From: a virus
IMG/VR virus record: IMGVR_UViG_3300042341_000008
Location: 1-23,040 of that record
DNA length: 23,040 bases
Reading direction: 5' to 3' (one strand)
Positions 15,677 to 22,291 of the stretch are shown here, in pieces. Both the position numbers and the translations under genes were made by a program. The notes beneath the pieces were generated by a model. It searched no databases. It had not been told where the DNA came from and saw nothing but the letters and a program-made list of their open reading frames with translations. Position 1 is the stretch's first letter; each line of letters opens with the position of its first letter.

Positions 15677-17047
15677 ATGCCATCAAATTATGTATTACTG
15701 CGTAAGGTAACCCTTAGCACAAGCGCTGCTTCTGTTACATTTTCTAGCATACCAACGACTGGTTATACCGATTTAAAATTGGTATGGAGTTCGCGTTCAA
15801 GTGCAGACAACTTAGATATGGGTATTGCTTTTAATGGTTCTGGCGCAAGCAGTTCTAGAATTTTATGGGTAACAACTGGCGGTAGTGTTATATCTGAGGC
15901 TAATAATTATGCTTATTATGTAATGAACCCATCTGGTTCAACGGCAAATACTTTTAGCAATGGTGAATTGTATATACCAAACTATACTAGTTCAATTAAT
16001 AAATCTTTTAGCGTTGATATGGCAACCGAAAACAACGCATCTACTGGAACAAGATTTGGTATTGAAGCAGGATTGATTACAAGCACAACAGCCATATCTT
16101 CAATAGCCATTTCGCCCAATGCTGGTAATTTTGTAGCCAACTCAGAGTTTTCTTTATACGGCATAGCAGCCGTAGGAACCGAGCCAGTTATTTCTCCTTT
16201 TGCTACAGGTGGCGATAGCGTTACCAACGATGGCACATACTGGATTCATACCTTCTTGTCATCAGGAACATTTACTCCTGGTAAAAACTTAACTTGTGAC
16301 TACCTTGTAGTTGCAGGTGGTGGTGGTATGGGCGTTTCAGGTGCTGGTGCTGGTGGGCTTCGCTCAACTGTTACAGCAACTGGTGGTGGTGGTAGTTTAG
16401 AGTCTCCTTTATCACTTACTTCTTCAACCGCTTATCCAGTAATTATTGGCGCTGGTGGCGCTGGTAGTCCAGATGGACAAATTGCAATGGGTTCACAAGG
16501 TTCAAATTCAATTTTTCATAATATAGTTTCTTTAGGTGGAGGGCGTGGAAGTAAAGATATAGGTCCAAGCAGGTCGGATGGTATATCTGGTGGTTCTGGT
16601 TCAGGTGGATTTGTGGGTGGCGCTTTAACTAATCCTGGAGTAGGACAAGGTGGTTCTGGCACAACAGGTCAAGGTTATGCAGGCGGTAACTCTGGTCCTC
16701 ACGCTGATGCAACTTCATCAGGCGGAGGTGGCGGAGGCGCTGGTGCAGTAGGAGGCACTCCATCTACTGCTAATACAAATGCTCCTGGTGGTAATGGTGT
16801 TGCAGTAAGTATTACTGGTTCATCTGTTACCTATGCAGGTGGTGGCGGTAGTGGTATTTATGGAAATGGAACTGCTGCTGCTGGTGGAACTGGTGGAGGT
16901 GGTGCTGGTGCAACAGGTAATGCTGCTGGTTCATCTGGAACACCTAACACAGGTGGTGGTGCAGGTGCTGCTTACTCAGAAGCATACAGATATGCTGCTT
17001 ATTCTGGCGGTTCAGGTGTTGTTATAATTCGTTATCCAATGGTGTAA
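15677..17047 (+). CDS. Adhesin with polyglycine C-terminal domain, paralog 3
   Basis: A 456-residue protein starting at ATG 15677 behind AAGGAG (15665-15670), which overlaps the previous stop. It repeats the design of the preceding gene: a beta-sandwich module (SAASVTFSSIPTTGYTDLKL to EFSLYGIAAVG), the same linker (TFLSSGTFTPGKNLTCDYLV), then a Gly-rich domain with GGGG and GAGG runs ending GVVIIRYPMV. The Gly-rich loops differ from those of its neighbour while the frame is conserved, as expected of receptor-binding tips. It is probably the second of two alternative or combined host-recognition proteins. A very similar ribosome site (AAAGGAGAAATAAATG) precedes the next gene. Confidence 0.85.
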   Translation: MPSNYVLLRKVTLSTSAASVTFSSIPTTGYTDLKLVWSSRSSADNLDMGIAFNGSGASSSRILWVTTGGSVISEANNYAYYVMNPSGSTANTFSNGELYIPNYTSSINKSFSVDMATENNASTGTRFGIEAGLITSTTAISSIAISPNAGNFVANSEFSLYGIAAVGTEPVISPFATGGDSVTNDGTYWIHTFLSSGTFTPGKNLTCDYLVVAGGGGMGVSGAGAGGLRSTVTATGGGGSLESPLSLTSSTAYPVIIGAGGAGSPDGQIAMGSQGSNSIFHNIVSLGGGRGSKDIGPSRSDGISGGSGSGGFVGGALTNPGVGQGGSGTTGQGYAGGNSGPHADATSSGGGGGGAGAVGGTPSTANTNAPGGNGVAVSITGSSVTYAGGGGSGIYGNGTAAAGGTGGGGAGATGNAAGSSGTPNTGGGAGAAYSEAYRYAAYSGGSGVVIIRYPMV

Positions 17048-17058
17048 AGGAGAAATAA

Positions 17059-17394
17059 ATGTCGCATTGGGCAGAGATAGATGAGAACAAAATTGTTCTT
17101 AGAGTGCTAGTTGGCAACAACAACTCAGCAGATGAAGGCGAATCCTTTATGAATTCGCTAGGCGGAACTTGGGTAAAGACAAGTTACAATGGCAATATCC
17201 GCAAGAACTTTGCTGGTATTGGATACTCATATGATGAGGCTCGTGATGCTTTTATTGCACCTAAGCCATATGCATCTTGGGTATTAAATGAAGATACTTG
17301 CATATGGGAAGCACCAATTGCATATCCAACGGATGGTGTTATGTATGCTTGGGATGAAGAAACTACAGACTGGAAGGCTATCGTAAATGACTGA
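17059..17394 (+). CDS. Small conserved tail-fibre-region protein
   Basis: A 111-residue protein starting at ATG 17059, six bases after AAAGGAG. It begins SHWAEIDENKIVLRVLVGNN and contains TWVKTSYNGNIRKNFAGIG, followed by YSYDEARDAFIAPKPYASW, and it ends with a Trp-rich segment. This is a protein I recall as widespread in cyanophages, pelagiphages and other aquatic phages, nearly always next to fibre genes. Its function is not known to me; a fibre-associated or chaperone-like role fits the context. The residue pattern is compact and mixed beta, with no membrane segment or catalytic triad evident. The next gene overlaps it by eight bases. Confidence 0.85.
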   Translation: MSHWAEIDENKIVLRVLVGNNNSADEGESFMNSLGGTWVKTSYNGNIRKNFAGIGYSYDEARDAFIAPKPYASWVLNEDTCIWEAPIAYPTDGVMYAWDEETTDWKAIVND

Positions 17395-17620
17395 TACACC
17401 TAAGAAACTAATCGTGGACATTGCTAAAGGCACACACGAATACGTTGACCTAACTCCTGCAGAGATTGCAGAGCGTGACCAATTGGCTGCTCAAGCAGCA
17501 GAAGCACAGGCTGCACGTGAAGTAGAAGAACAAGCAAAGGCTGATGCTAAGTTAGCAGCGCAGGCAAAGTTGGCTGCACTAGGACTAACTGGAGCAGAAG
17601 TTTCTGCAATTACTGAATAA
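17387..17620 (+). CDS. Small helical fibre-region protein
   Basis: A 77-residue protein starting at ATG 17387, eight bases inside the previous gene. The N-terminus (PKKLIVDIAKGTHEYVDLTP) is followed by AEIAERDQLAAQAAEAQAA and a long Ala/Lys/Glu helix, ending LAALGLTGAEVSAITE. Short proteins with a DLTPEE-type turn, an Ala-rich helix and a final AALGLT segment commonly follow fibre genes in marine and freshwater phages, possibly as assembly factors. The role here is inferred from that recurrent context. A 68-base gap follows, containing only a weak inverted repeat. Confidence 0.78.
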   Translation: MTDTPKKLIVDIAKGTHEYVDLTPAEIAERDQLAAQAAEAQAAREVEEQAKADAKLAAQAKLAALGLTGAEVSAITE

Positions 17621-17688
17621 GTAAAATAATTATCCCTGAGCATGGATTAAAACTGCTCAACTAATTTTCTATGTAACGGAGGTGTGCC

Positions 17689-19662
17689 TTGGCGGGTAGA
17701 GATATTACCGAAGAGATTGCAGTCCCCATTGGTATTGGGTCTACTGGTTCTGTTTGGCAGAATACAGATATTGCTTACGACGTAGCACTTGGTGGTATGC
17801 CGTTTATTTATGCAACCAATGACGCACGCCCACACATCCGTCAAACAGCATCTTTCAAGAAGCAACAGTTTGATAACGCAACTGAACCAGGCGAGCAATC
17901 ACTTGAAGGTTGGTGGATTCGTTCACAGATGTCATTCCATTCTGGCTCTGGCATTAAGTTCTATGACCCTGCGACTACCGATGAGGTTGGCCACTACCGT
18001 TTTGCTGATAGCAAAGGTGTAAACGTATGGAATAAAGGACAAGCAACTTTACTCAAGTCTTGCACTTCTACTCACCTTACAACTGGACCTATTGCATCCA
18101 ATGGTGTAACACAACAACACCTACGTTCAATCAAGTGGGGTAGCACCAAGGGTGTATTACTGCTAGATGAGTATGATGTTGATAAAATTGCAGCAGATGG
18201 AACAGTAACTCACTTTGTTGACTACAATGCGGGAACAGATGCACCAGTATACGCTATATGCGACGATGGAACTTTTGCATTTTGGATTACAAACACAGCA
18301 ACCAAAAAGACTGTTTACAAGAAGCCATTGACTGGTTCTTCTGCGTCAGGCGCAGATATAGTAACCATGTTTGATGAAGTGGGTTTAGTAACTAACGCAA
18401 CAATGGAATACGTAAAAGACCGTATTGTAATGTGCGCTAACAACAAAGTATATGAGTTTGCAACCTCAGCGGTAGCAATGCCAACGGCAGTTTACACGCA
18501 CCCAACAACCAGCCATGTCTACACATCGGTGGCTGCATCAGGTCCTGCTATTTATATCTCTGGCTACAATGGTATACAGTCGACTATTCAGAAGTTTACA
18601 CTGTCAACCTCTGGAATAATGCCAACTCTTACATCAGCAGTTGTCGCAGCAGAATTTCCTGTTGGTGAAATCGTTCACAAAATTCACTATTACCTTGGCT
18701 ACATGATGATTGGAACCAACAAAGGTATCCGAGTAGCGGCAGTATCTGACCAAGATGGTTCACTTAATTACGGTCCACTTATTGTTGAAACAACTCAACC
18801 TTGCTACGACTTTGCATCTCGTGACCGTTTTGTATGGTGTGCTACATCAGTTGCTGGTGAGCCTGGCGTTATTCGCATTGACCTATCAAATCAGTTGGAA
18901 CCTTTAAGATTTGCCTATGCAAATGACTTATACATTGATGGCGTTTCTGGTCATAAGACAACTGCTTGTGCTTTTGTTGGCAATGACGACCCAACAGTAA
19001 CAGATAGACTTGTATTCTGCACAGCAAATAACGGAACAACAGATGGAACAATTTACATTGAAGATGCTACTACTCTCCGTGCAACAGGTTATCTAACCAC
19101 TGGGGCTATTCGTTATGGAACATTAGAACCTAAGAACTTTAAGCGCCTTCTTGCTCGTGGTGATTACACCTACGGCTCAATGATTCTTGAGACTGTAGAT
19201 AAAAATGGAACAGAGTATGACCACATTACATATAGTGGAAACGTTGAGCCAGTTGAAGTCACAACATCTCAACCAGAAGTAGCACAAGAATATGTATCAT
19301 ATAAATTTGTTCTTGCTAATCACGAAGCAGATACAACAAAGGGACCAATCTTTAAGGGATACCAAGCGAAGGCTACAATTGCTACACCACGCCAGCGTGT
19401 TATCCAGTTCTATGTTTACAACATGGATACAGAGACAGACAGATATAACGTAGAATTCGGGTATGATGGTCGCGCTATTGAGCGACTGGCACAACTCGAA
19501 GATATTGAACAAGACGGCGACATTGTTATTTGGCAAGACCTGAATACCAAAGAATCTCGCCAAGTGCAAATCGAAAGTATCCAATACATCAAGGTAACAC
19601 CACCAGATAAAGAATCATCTGGAAACGGTGGTATCCTGCAAATTACGGTTAGGACAGTATAA
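17689..19662 (+). CDS. Tail nozzle-like protein
   Basis: A 657-residue protein starting at TTG 17689, six bases after a strong GGAGG (17678-17682). It is the second TTG start in this window. It is almost entirely beta-rich. The N-terminus (GRDITEEIAVPIGIGSTGSV, then MPFIYATNDARPHIRQTASF) leads into a long middle with repeated blade-like units (YAICDDGTFAFWI, MEYVKDRIVMCANNKVYEF, AIYISGYNGIQSTIQKF, DRFVWCATSVAGEPGVIRID) suggesting a beta-propeller. A C-terminal beta domain ends ILQITVRTV. Size, fold and position after the fibres fit a T7 gp12-like nozzle, the lower part of a short tail. The fold is inferred from sequence rhythm; no catalytic motif was seen. Confidence 0.78.
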   Translation: MAGRDITEEIAVPIGIGSTGSVWQNTDIAYDVALGGMPFIYATNDARPHIRQTASFKKQQFDNATEPGEQSLEGWWIRSQMSFHSGSGIKFYDPATTDEVGHYRFADSKGVNVWNKGQATLLKSCTSTHLTTGPIASNGVTQQHLRSIKWGSTKGVLLLDEYDVDKIAADGTVTHFVDYNAGTDAPVYAICDDGTFAFWITNTATKKTVYKKPLTGSSASGADIVTMFDEVGLVTNATMEYVKDRIVMCANNKVYEFATSAVAMPTAVYTHPTTSHVYTSVAASGPAIYISGYNGIQSTIQKFTLSTSGIMPTLTSAVVAAEFPVGEIVHKIHYYLGYMMIGTNKGIRVAAVSDQDGSLNYGPLIVETTQPCYDFASRDRFVWCATSVAGEPGVIRIDLSNQLEPLRFAYANDLYIDGVSGHKTTACAFVGNDDPTVTDRLVFCTANNGTTDGTIYIEDATTLRATGYLTTGAIRYGTLEPKNFKRLLARGDYTYGSMILETVDKNGTEYDHITYSGNVEPVEVTTSQPEVAQEYVSYKFVLANHEADTTKGPIFKGYQAKATIATPRQRVIQFYVYNMDTETDRYNVEFGYDGRAIERLAQLEDIEQDGDIVIWQDLNTKESRQVQIESIQYIKVTPPDKESSGNGGILQITVRTV

Positions 19663-19865
19663 TGACTTACACAAATTGGGCTTCGCTTATCGTTGCCATA
19701 ACTGCTATCGTCACAGCGTTTGCTGGGTCGGTAAGATGGCTTGTTAAGCATTACCTGTATGAGTTGAAACCCAATTCTGGTAGTTCATTAAAAGACTCAG
19801 TAATTAGATTAGAAGAAAAGGTTGAAATTCTATATCAGATATTGATAAAGAAAGGCTCAGAGTGA
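19662..19865 (+). CDS. Small membrane protein, lysis-cassette
   Basis: A 67-residue protein overlapping the nozzle stop (TAATG) and the endolysin start (GTGA). Residues about 5-26 (NWASLIVAITAIVTAFAGSV) form one membrane segment, followed by a short basic stretch with RWLVKHYLYELK and a C-terminal coiled-coil-like helix (LKDSVIRLEEKVEILYQILI). One transmembrane helix with a charged cytoplasmic tail, directly before the endolysin, fits an accessory holin, antiholin or spanin-like lysis protein. The true holin is more likely the two-helix gene after the endolysin. The call depends on topology and neighbours. Confidence 0.78.
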   Translation: MTYTNWASLIVAITAIVTAFAGSVRWLVKHYLYELKPNSGSSLKDSVIRLEEKVEILYQILIKKGSE

Positions 19866-20416
19866 CACAGTTAGAGAAGTTTCTAGAAGTAGCAACAAAA
19901 GAAATCGGAACAGTCGAAGAGGGCAATAACCTTACAAAGTATGGGAAGTTCACAAAGCACAACGGCCAGCCTTGGTGTGGGTCATTTGTTATGTGGTGCG
20001 CCAATGAAGTAAAATTAAAAATTCCAAACGTAGTCTACACTCCCGCAGGGGTCGCAGGATTTCAAGGTCTTGGAAATTGGTCTAATGCATCAACTGCCAA
20101 GCCTAAGCCAGGGGATATTGTATTCTTTGACTTCATCGAAGGTGGCAATCCAGTAGAGCATGTAGGTATTGTTGTAAAAGATAACCTAGACGGAACCGTT
20201 ACAACAATTGAGGGTAACACTTCTCCAGAGCGCAAAGCCAAAGGCTCGCAAGCCAATGGTGGGGAAGTTGCACTTCGTATCCGCGCCTACAAGAAAAACA
20301 ATAAACGTAAACTTACTCCCTACATTGTAGGTTTTGGTAGGCCTAAGTTTGCTAAAGAAGTAATATACAAGACTGCAGATGCCGCTAGGTCTGCTTCTAT
20401 AAAGGAGAAAAAATGA
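19862..20416 (+). CDS. CHAP-domain endolysin
   Basis: A 184-residue protein starting at GTG 19862, overlapping the previous stop as GTGA; AAAGG at 19851 is the ribosome site. It should cut peptidoglycan peptide bonds to lyse the host. The catalytic Cys39 lies in QPWCGSFVMWC, the His100 in VEHVGIV, and Glu117/Asn119 in TIEGNTS, in the order and spacing of CHAP amidase/endopeptidases. KPKPGDIVFFDF is the usual CHAP strand before the His. Residues about 150-184 are a short basic tail; no recognisable wall-binding domain follows, unlike many actinophage endolysins. There is no signal peptide, so export depends on the holin. It lies in the middle of a three-gene lysis cassette. Confidence 0.9.
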   Translation: MTQLEKFLEVATKEIGTVEEGNNLTKYGKFTKHNGQPWCGSFVMWCANEVKLKIPNVVYTPAGVAGFQGLGNWSNASTAKPKPGDIVFFDFIEGGNPVEHVGIVVKDNLDGTVTTIEGNTSPERKAKGSQANGGEVALRIRAYKKNNKRKLTPYIVGFGRPKFAKEVIYKTADAARSASIKEKK

Positions 20417-20622
20417 AGAATCTATTTAACATAAGCGAAAAAGATGTATCGGCAGTGAAGTCCTACCTGCGTGCTCTTTTAGCAGCAGGAATCACTATGG
20501 GCATTGCCCTATTGACAGACCTACGTCCAGAGTATGCAGTTCTAATTGGCGCATTGGCCGCACCGTTGGCTAAATGGGCTGATAAGAATGAAAAGCAATA
20601 CGGACGAGGCTCCGAAGAATAG
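20413..20622 (+). CDS. Two-helix holin
   Basis: A 69-residue protein whose ATG overlaps the endolysin stop (ATGA) and has AAGGAG (20402-20407) upstream. Two hydrophobic segments lie at about residues 20-36 (RALLAAGITMGIALLTDL) and 41-54 (YAVLIGALAAPLAKW), separated by a short LRPE turn, followed by a charged C-terminus (DKNEKQYGRGSEE). Small size, two membrane helices, a charged tail and position after the endolysin fit a class II-type holin that opens the membrane to the endolysin. It is the last gene of the rightward late block; a strong terminator follows. Confidence 0.85.
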   Translation: MKNLFNISEKDVSAVKSYLRALLAAGITMGIALLTDLRPEYAVLIGALAAPLAKWADKNEKQYGRGSEE

Positions 20623-20631
20623 TCTTAAAAC

Positions 20632-20646
20632 GGGCTTAAAAGGCCC
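20632..20646 (+). terminator. Short GC hairpin downstream of the holin
   Basis: GGGC (20632-20635) pairs with GCCC (20643-20646) around an A-rich loop of seven bases, about ten bases after the holin stop. It is weak alone and has no T-run. It may stabilise the 3' end of the late transcript, with the larger stem at 20651 doing the termination. Confidence 0.3.
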
Positions 20647-20650
20647 TTAG

Positions 20651-20709
20651 AACGACGAAACCCCCTTACCTTAGTAAATATACTAGGGCGAGGGGGTCTT
20701 TTGTCGTTT
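20651..20709. terminator. Large stem, probable bidirectional terminator
   Basis: AACGAC (20651-20656) pairs with GTCGTT (20703-20708). Inside it, AAACCCCCT (20658-20666) pairs with AGGGGGT and the T-run (20691-20701, with a bulge), and an inner arm pairs CCTTAGTA (20669-20676) with TACTAGGG (20681-20688) around AATA. A TCTTTT run follows the G-run on the plus strand, and TTTCGTCGTT follows on the minus strand. It lies between the ends of the convergent holin gene and the leftward gene at 20717, so it should end both transcripts. Confidence 0.85.
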
Positions 20710-20716
20710 CTAGAGG

Positions 20717-20887
20717 TTAATCTTCTTCGTATTCCTCAAACTCAAGGTCTTCCAGATGGTCCAAAAGTAGTTGGATTTCTTTCTTTCGCTTCTTTACACG
20801 CCACTCATCAATCACGGCTGTAATGATATTAACCGAAAATAGGCCAACTGATGAGCCAAAGAATACAGCCCAGAATGTATTTGACAT
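20717..20887 (-). CDS. Leftward single-pass membrane protein, 56 codons
   Basis: This is the only supported minus-strand gene. ATG at 20887-20885 has AAGGAG eight bases upstream (plus-strand CTCCTT, 20892-20897), and the stop is TAA at 20719-20717. The product is 56 residues. Residues about 4-25 are hydrophobic (NTFWAVFFGSSVGLFSVNII), followed by DEWRVKKRKKEIQ and an acidic C-terminus (DLEFEEYEED). One membrane segment with a basic then acidic cytoplasmic tail is expected. It has its own strong promoter (20968-20995) and ends at the bidirectional terminator. Candidate roles are a superinfection-exclusion, immunity or lysis-timing peptide. It resembles no named family known to me. Confidence 0.72.
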   Translation of the reverse strand: MSNTFWAVFFGSSVGLFSVNIITAVIDEWRVKKRKKEIQLLLDHLEDLEFEEYEED

Positions 20888-20926
20888 AGAACTCCTTCGA
20901 TATTATAATATATATATTAACATATC

Positions 20927-20950
20927 ATATAAGGCCAAAGGCCTTTATAT
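20927..20950 (-). promoter_or_regulatory. Hairpin in the leader of the leftward gene
   Basis: AAGGCC (20931-20936) pairs with GGCCTT (20940-20945) around AAA, extended by ATAT/ATAT pairs beyond a one-base bulge. It lies in the roughly 74-base leader expected for the leftward transcript, 40 bases before the start codon. It may stabilise the mRNA or attenuate it. Confidence 0.4.
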
Positions 20951-20967
20951 AATTACTTACATAATTA

Positions 20968-20995
20968 ATTATACTCATAAATTTTAGAATGTCAA
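20968..20995 (-). promoter_or_regulatory. Leftward sigma-70 promoter
   Basis: Read on the minus strand, TTGACA (20995-20990) and TATAAT (20973-20968) are both perfect consensus boxes, separated by 16 bases. The expected start is near 20961, giving a leader of about 74 bases before the 56-codon gene. Its -35 box is the left end of the palindrome at 20990-21015. Confidence 0.8.
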
Positions 20996-21015
20996 ATAGT
21001 TATAACTAATTGACA
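20990..21015. promoter_or_regulatory. Palindromic operator between divergent promoters
   Basis: A 26-bp inverted repeat: outer arms TGTCAA and TTGACA flank the perfect 12-base palindrome TAGTTATAACTA (20997-21008). Only the A/A pair at 20996 and 21009 breaks the symmetry. The two outer arms are the -35 boxes of the two divergent promoters, so a dimeric repressor bound here would block both. The binding protein is not identified in this window. Confidence 0.7.
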
Positions 21016-21038
21016 GTAACCCAACTGGTCTGTATACT
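21010..21038 (+). promoter_or_regulatory. Rightward sigma-70 promoter, probable leaderless start
   Basis: TTGACA (21010-21015) and TATACT (21033-21038) are separated by exactly 17 bases. A transcription start seven bases after the -10 box falls at 21045, the A of the ATG of the exonuclease gene. There is no Shine-Dalgarno sequence before that ATG, so the mRNA is probably leaderless, a common mode in actinobacteria. Confidence 0.85.
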
Positions 21039-21044
21039 ACCAAC

Positions 21045-21236
21045 ATGGCTATCGAACTAGAAGACTACACATTACCTGAGCATATGTCCTATTCGGCATT
21101 CTCAACATACCTAACCTGTGGCTACCAATACTACCTCGGACGACTCCTCAACAAGGAGGAAGCACCTTCGGTGTGGTCAGTTGGTGGCTCTGCATTTCAC
21201 CTTGCTTGTGAAAACTACGACAAGGAGACATTATGA
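21045..21236 (+). CDS. Cas4/RecB-like exonuclease, N-terminal half
   Basis: A 63-residue chain starting at ATG 21045, directly at the predicted transcription start. LEDYTLPEHMSYSAFSTYLT matches the SxSxxxxYxxCxxxYYL opening of RecB/AddB/Cas4-type PD-(D/E)XK exonucleases. Cys25 in TCGYQYYL is the expected first ligand of a 4Fe-4S cluster, and GSAFH (His52) is nuclease motif I. It stops at TGA 21234-21236, where full-length relatives, as I recall them, continue into the part encoded by the next gene. The nuclease degrades or resects DNA ends in replication and recombination. The split may be a natural two-subunit design or a frameshift. Confidence 0.75.
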   Translation: MAIELEDYTLPEHMSYSAFSTYLTCGYQYYLGRLLNKEEAPSVWSVGGSAFHLACENYDKETL

Positions 21237-21847
21237 CCCAAGTGCAAGAACTATGGAGTCAAGCATGGACCGAGTGCAAGGGAGACCTTGACCTAACCAA
21301 TGCTCGTGTTGGTGGTCGTGCTACTAAGGCTAATCCAAACAAAGAAGACGTTAATTTCTGGCAAGGTCAGGGACCTAAGTGGGTAGAGGGTTACATCGCT
21401 TGGCGTGAACTGAATAAAGACTGGAAGATTTGGCGAGCGCCAGACGGCAATCCAGGCATCGAACTTGCTCTAACACCTGTTGTTGCAGGAGTCCCAGTCA
21501 AGATGATTATTGACCGTGTATTTGAGGTCAACGGGCAACTCGTTATCTGCGACCTTAAAACATCCCAGCAGACTCCATCTAGCAGTCTCCAACTTGGCTT
21601 CTATAAACTCGGCATCGAACAGACGTTCGGAGTCGAAGTTAAGTGGGGAAATTACTATATGGCACGTGGTAACTCAACGTCAGATATGGTAGACCTGTCA
21701 GAATACACTTACGACAAAATGGAATACCTAATAAAACAATTTGACACAGCACGCAAGGCTGGTATATTCTTGCCCAACACAAACAACTGTCAATATATGT
21801 GCGGGTTAACCGAGTATTGTCAGTTCTCTACTAAGAAGGATAAATAA
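21233..21847 (+). CDS. Cas4/RecB-like exonuclease, catalytic C-terminal part
   Basis: A 204-residue chain. Its ATG overlaps the previous TGA (ATGA) in the -1 frame, with AAGGAG (21222-21227) five bases upstream, so it can start independently. WQGQGPKWVEGYIAWRE precedes the nuclease core: Glu77, Asp94 in IDRVFEV, the DLK triad Asp107-x-Lys109, and Gln120/Tyr124 in LQLGFYKLG, matching PD-(D/E)XK motifs II-III and the QxxxY helix. The end carries Cys186-x3-Cys190-x5-Cys196, the three C-terminal ligands of the Fe-S cluster. Together with Cys25 and His52 of the preceding chain this makes a complete active site. The next gene overlaps its stop. Confidence 0.85.
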   Translation: MTQVQELWSQAWTECKGDLDLTNARVGGRATKANPNKEDVNFWQGQGPKWVEGYIAWRELNKDWKIWRAPDGNPGIELALTPVVAGVPVKMIIDRVFEVNGQLVICDLKTSQQTPSSSLQLGFYKLGIEQTFGVEVKWGNYYMARGNSTSDMVDLSEYTYDKMEYLIKQFDTARKAGIFLPNTNNCQYMCGLTEYCQFSTKKDK

Positions 21848-22251
21848 TGGCCGAAGACTGGAAGTTACAAGTATCGTATAAAACTTCGACTGGCGACATG
21901 ATTAACGTTCGTGCGCAAACAGCAGACGAACTAAGCGTATTACTAGAAGGCGTTGGCGACTATGCTACACAGATTGCTGCAACACAGCGCCTGCTTTCGG
22001 GGGTAAGCGTATTAGCCCCTTTATCGACATCGAGTTCCACAGGAAGCACTCCGCCTCCGCAATCCTCAACTCCGCCCCAGGCTCAGGCTCCATCAGGTAT
22101 GGGAGCGGGAACGCCAGCACAGGGTGGACCAACGTGCCAGCACGGACCTCGGAAATACAAGTCGGGAATCTCTCAAAAGACGGGAAACCCATACGCGATG
22201 TGGGTCTGTCCGATGCCTCAGGGCGCGGACCAATGCAAGCCAGTCAACTAG
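21847..22251 (+). CDS. Zinc-finger-like protein next to the exonuclease
   Basis: A 134-residue protein overlapping the previous stop (TAATG). Residues about 1-55 are a compact mixed domain (DWKLQVSYKTSTGDMINVRA, then DELSVLLEGVGDYATQI). Residues 56-95 are a Ser/Pro/Gly/Gln-rich linker, probably disordered. The C-terminus has Cys97-x-His99, Cys121 and Cys130, with the phrase HGPRKYKSG and WVCP, a probable zinc site. Similar proteins follow Cas4-like exonucleases in actinophages, as I recall. A DNA-binding or exonuclease-partner role is likely, but the linker-finger layout alone does not prove it. Confidence 0.8.
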   Translation: MAEDWKLQVSYKTSTGDMINVRAQTADELSVLLEGVGDYATQIAATQRLLSGVSVLAPLSTSSSTGSTPPPQSSTPPQAQAPSGMGAGTPAQGGPTCQHGPRKYKSGISQKTGNPYAMWVCPMPQGADQCKPVN

Positions 22252-22291
22252 AACAAGAGCAGTTTCCATTTTAACTAACTAGGGAGGACCA

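Noticed and set aside
16300-17040. GGT/GGA-rich DNA as a possible microsatellite or CRISPR-like repeat
   Set aside because: The repetition is codon-level coding for polyglycine; there are no uniform repeats and spacers.
17638-17658. GAGCA/TGCTC inverted repeat before the nozzle gene
   Set aside because: Only five pairs with an 11-base loop and no T-run directly after; too weak to call a terminator.
21200-21240. Programmed -1 frameshift joining the exonuclease halves
   Set aside because: The frames have the correct relation but no X-XXY-YYZ slippery heptamer or clear downstream structure was seen; restart at ATGA is simpler.
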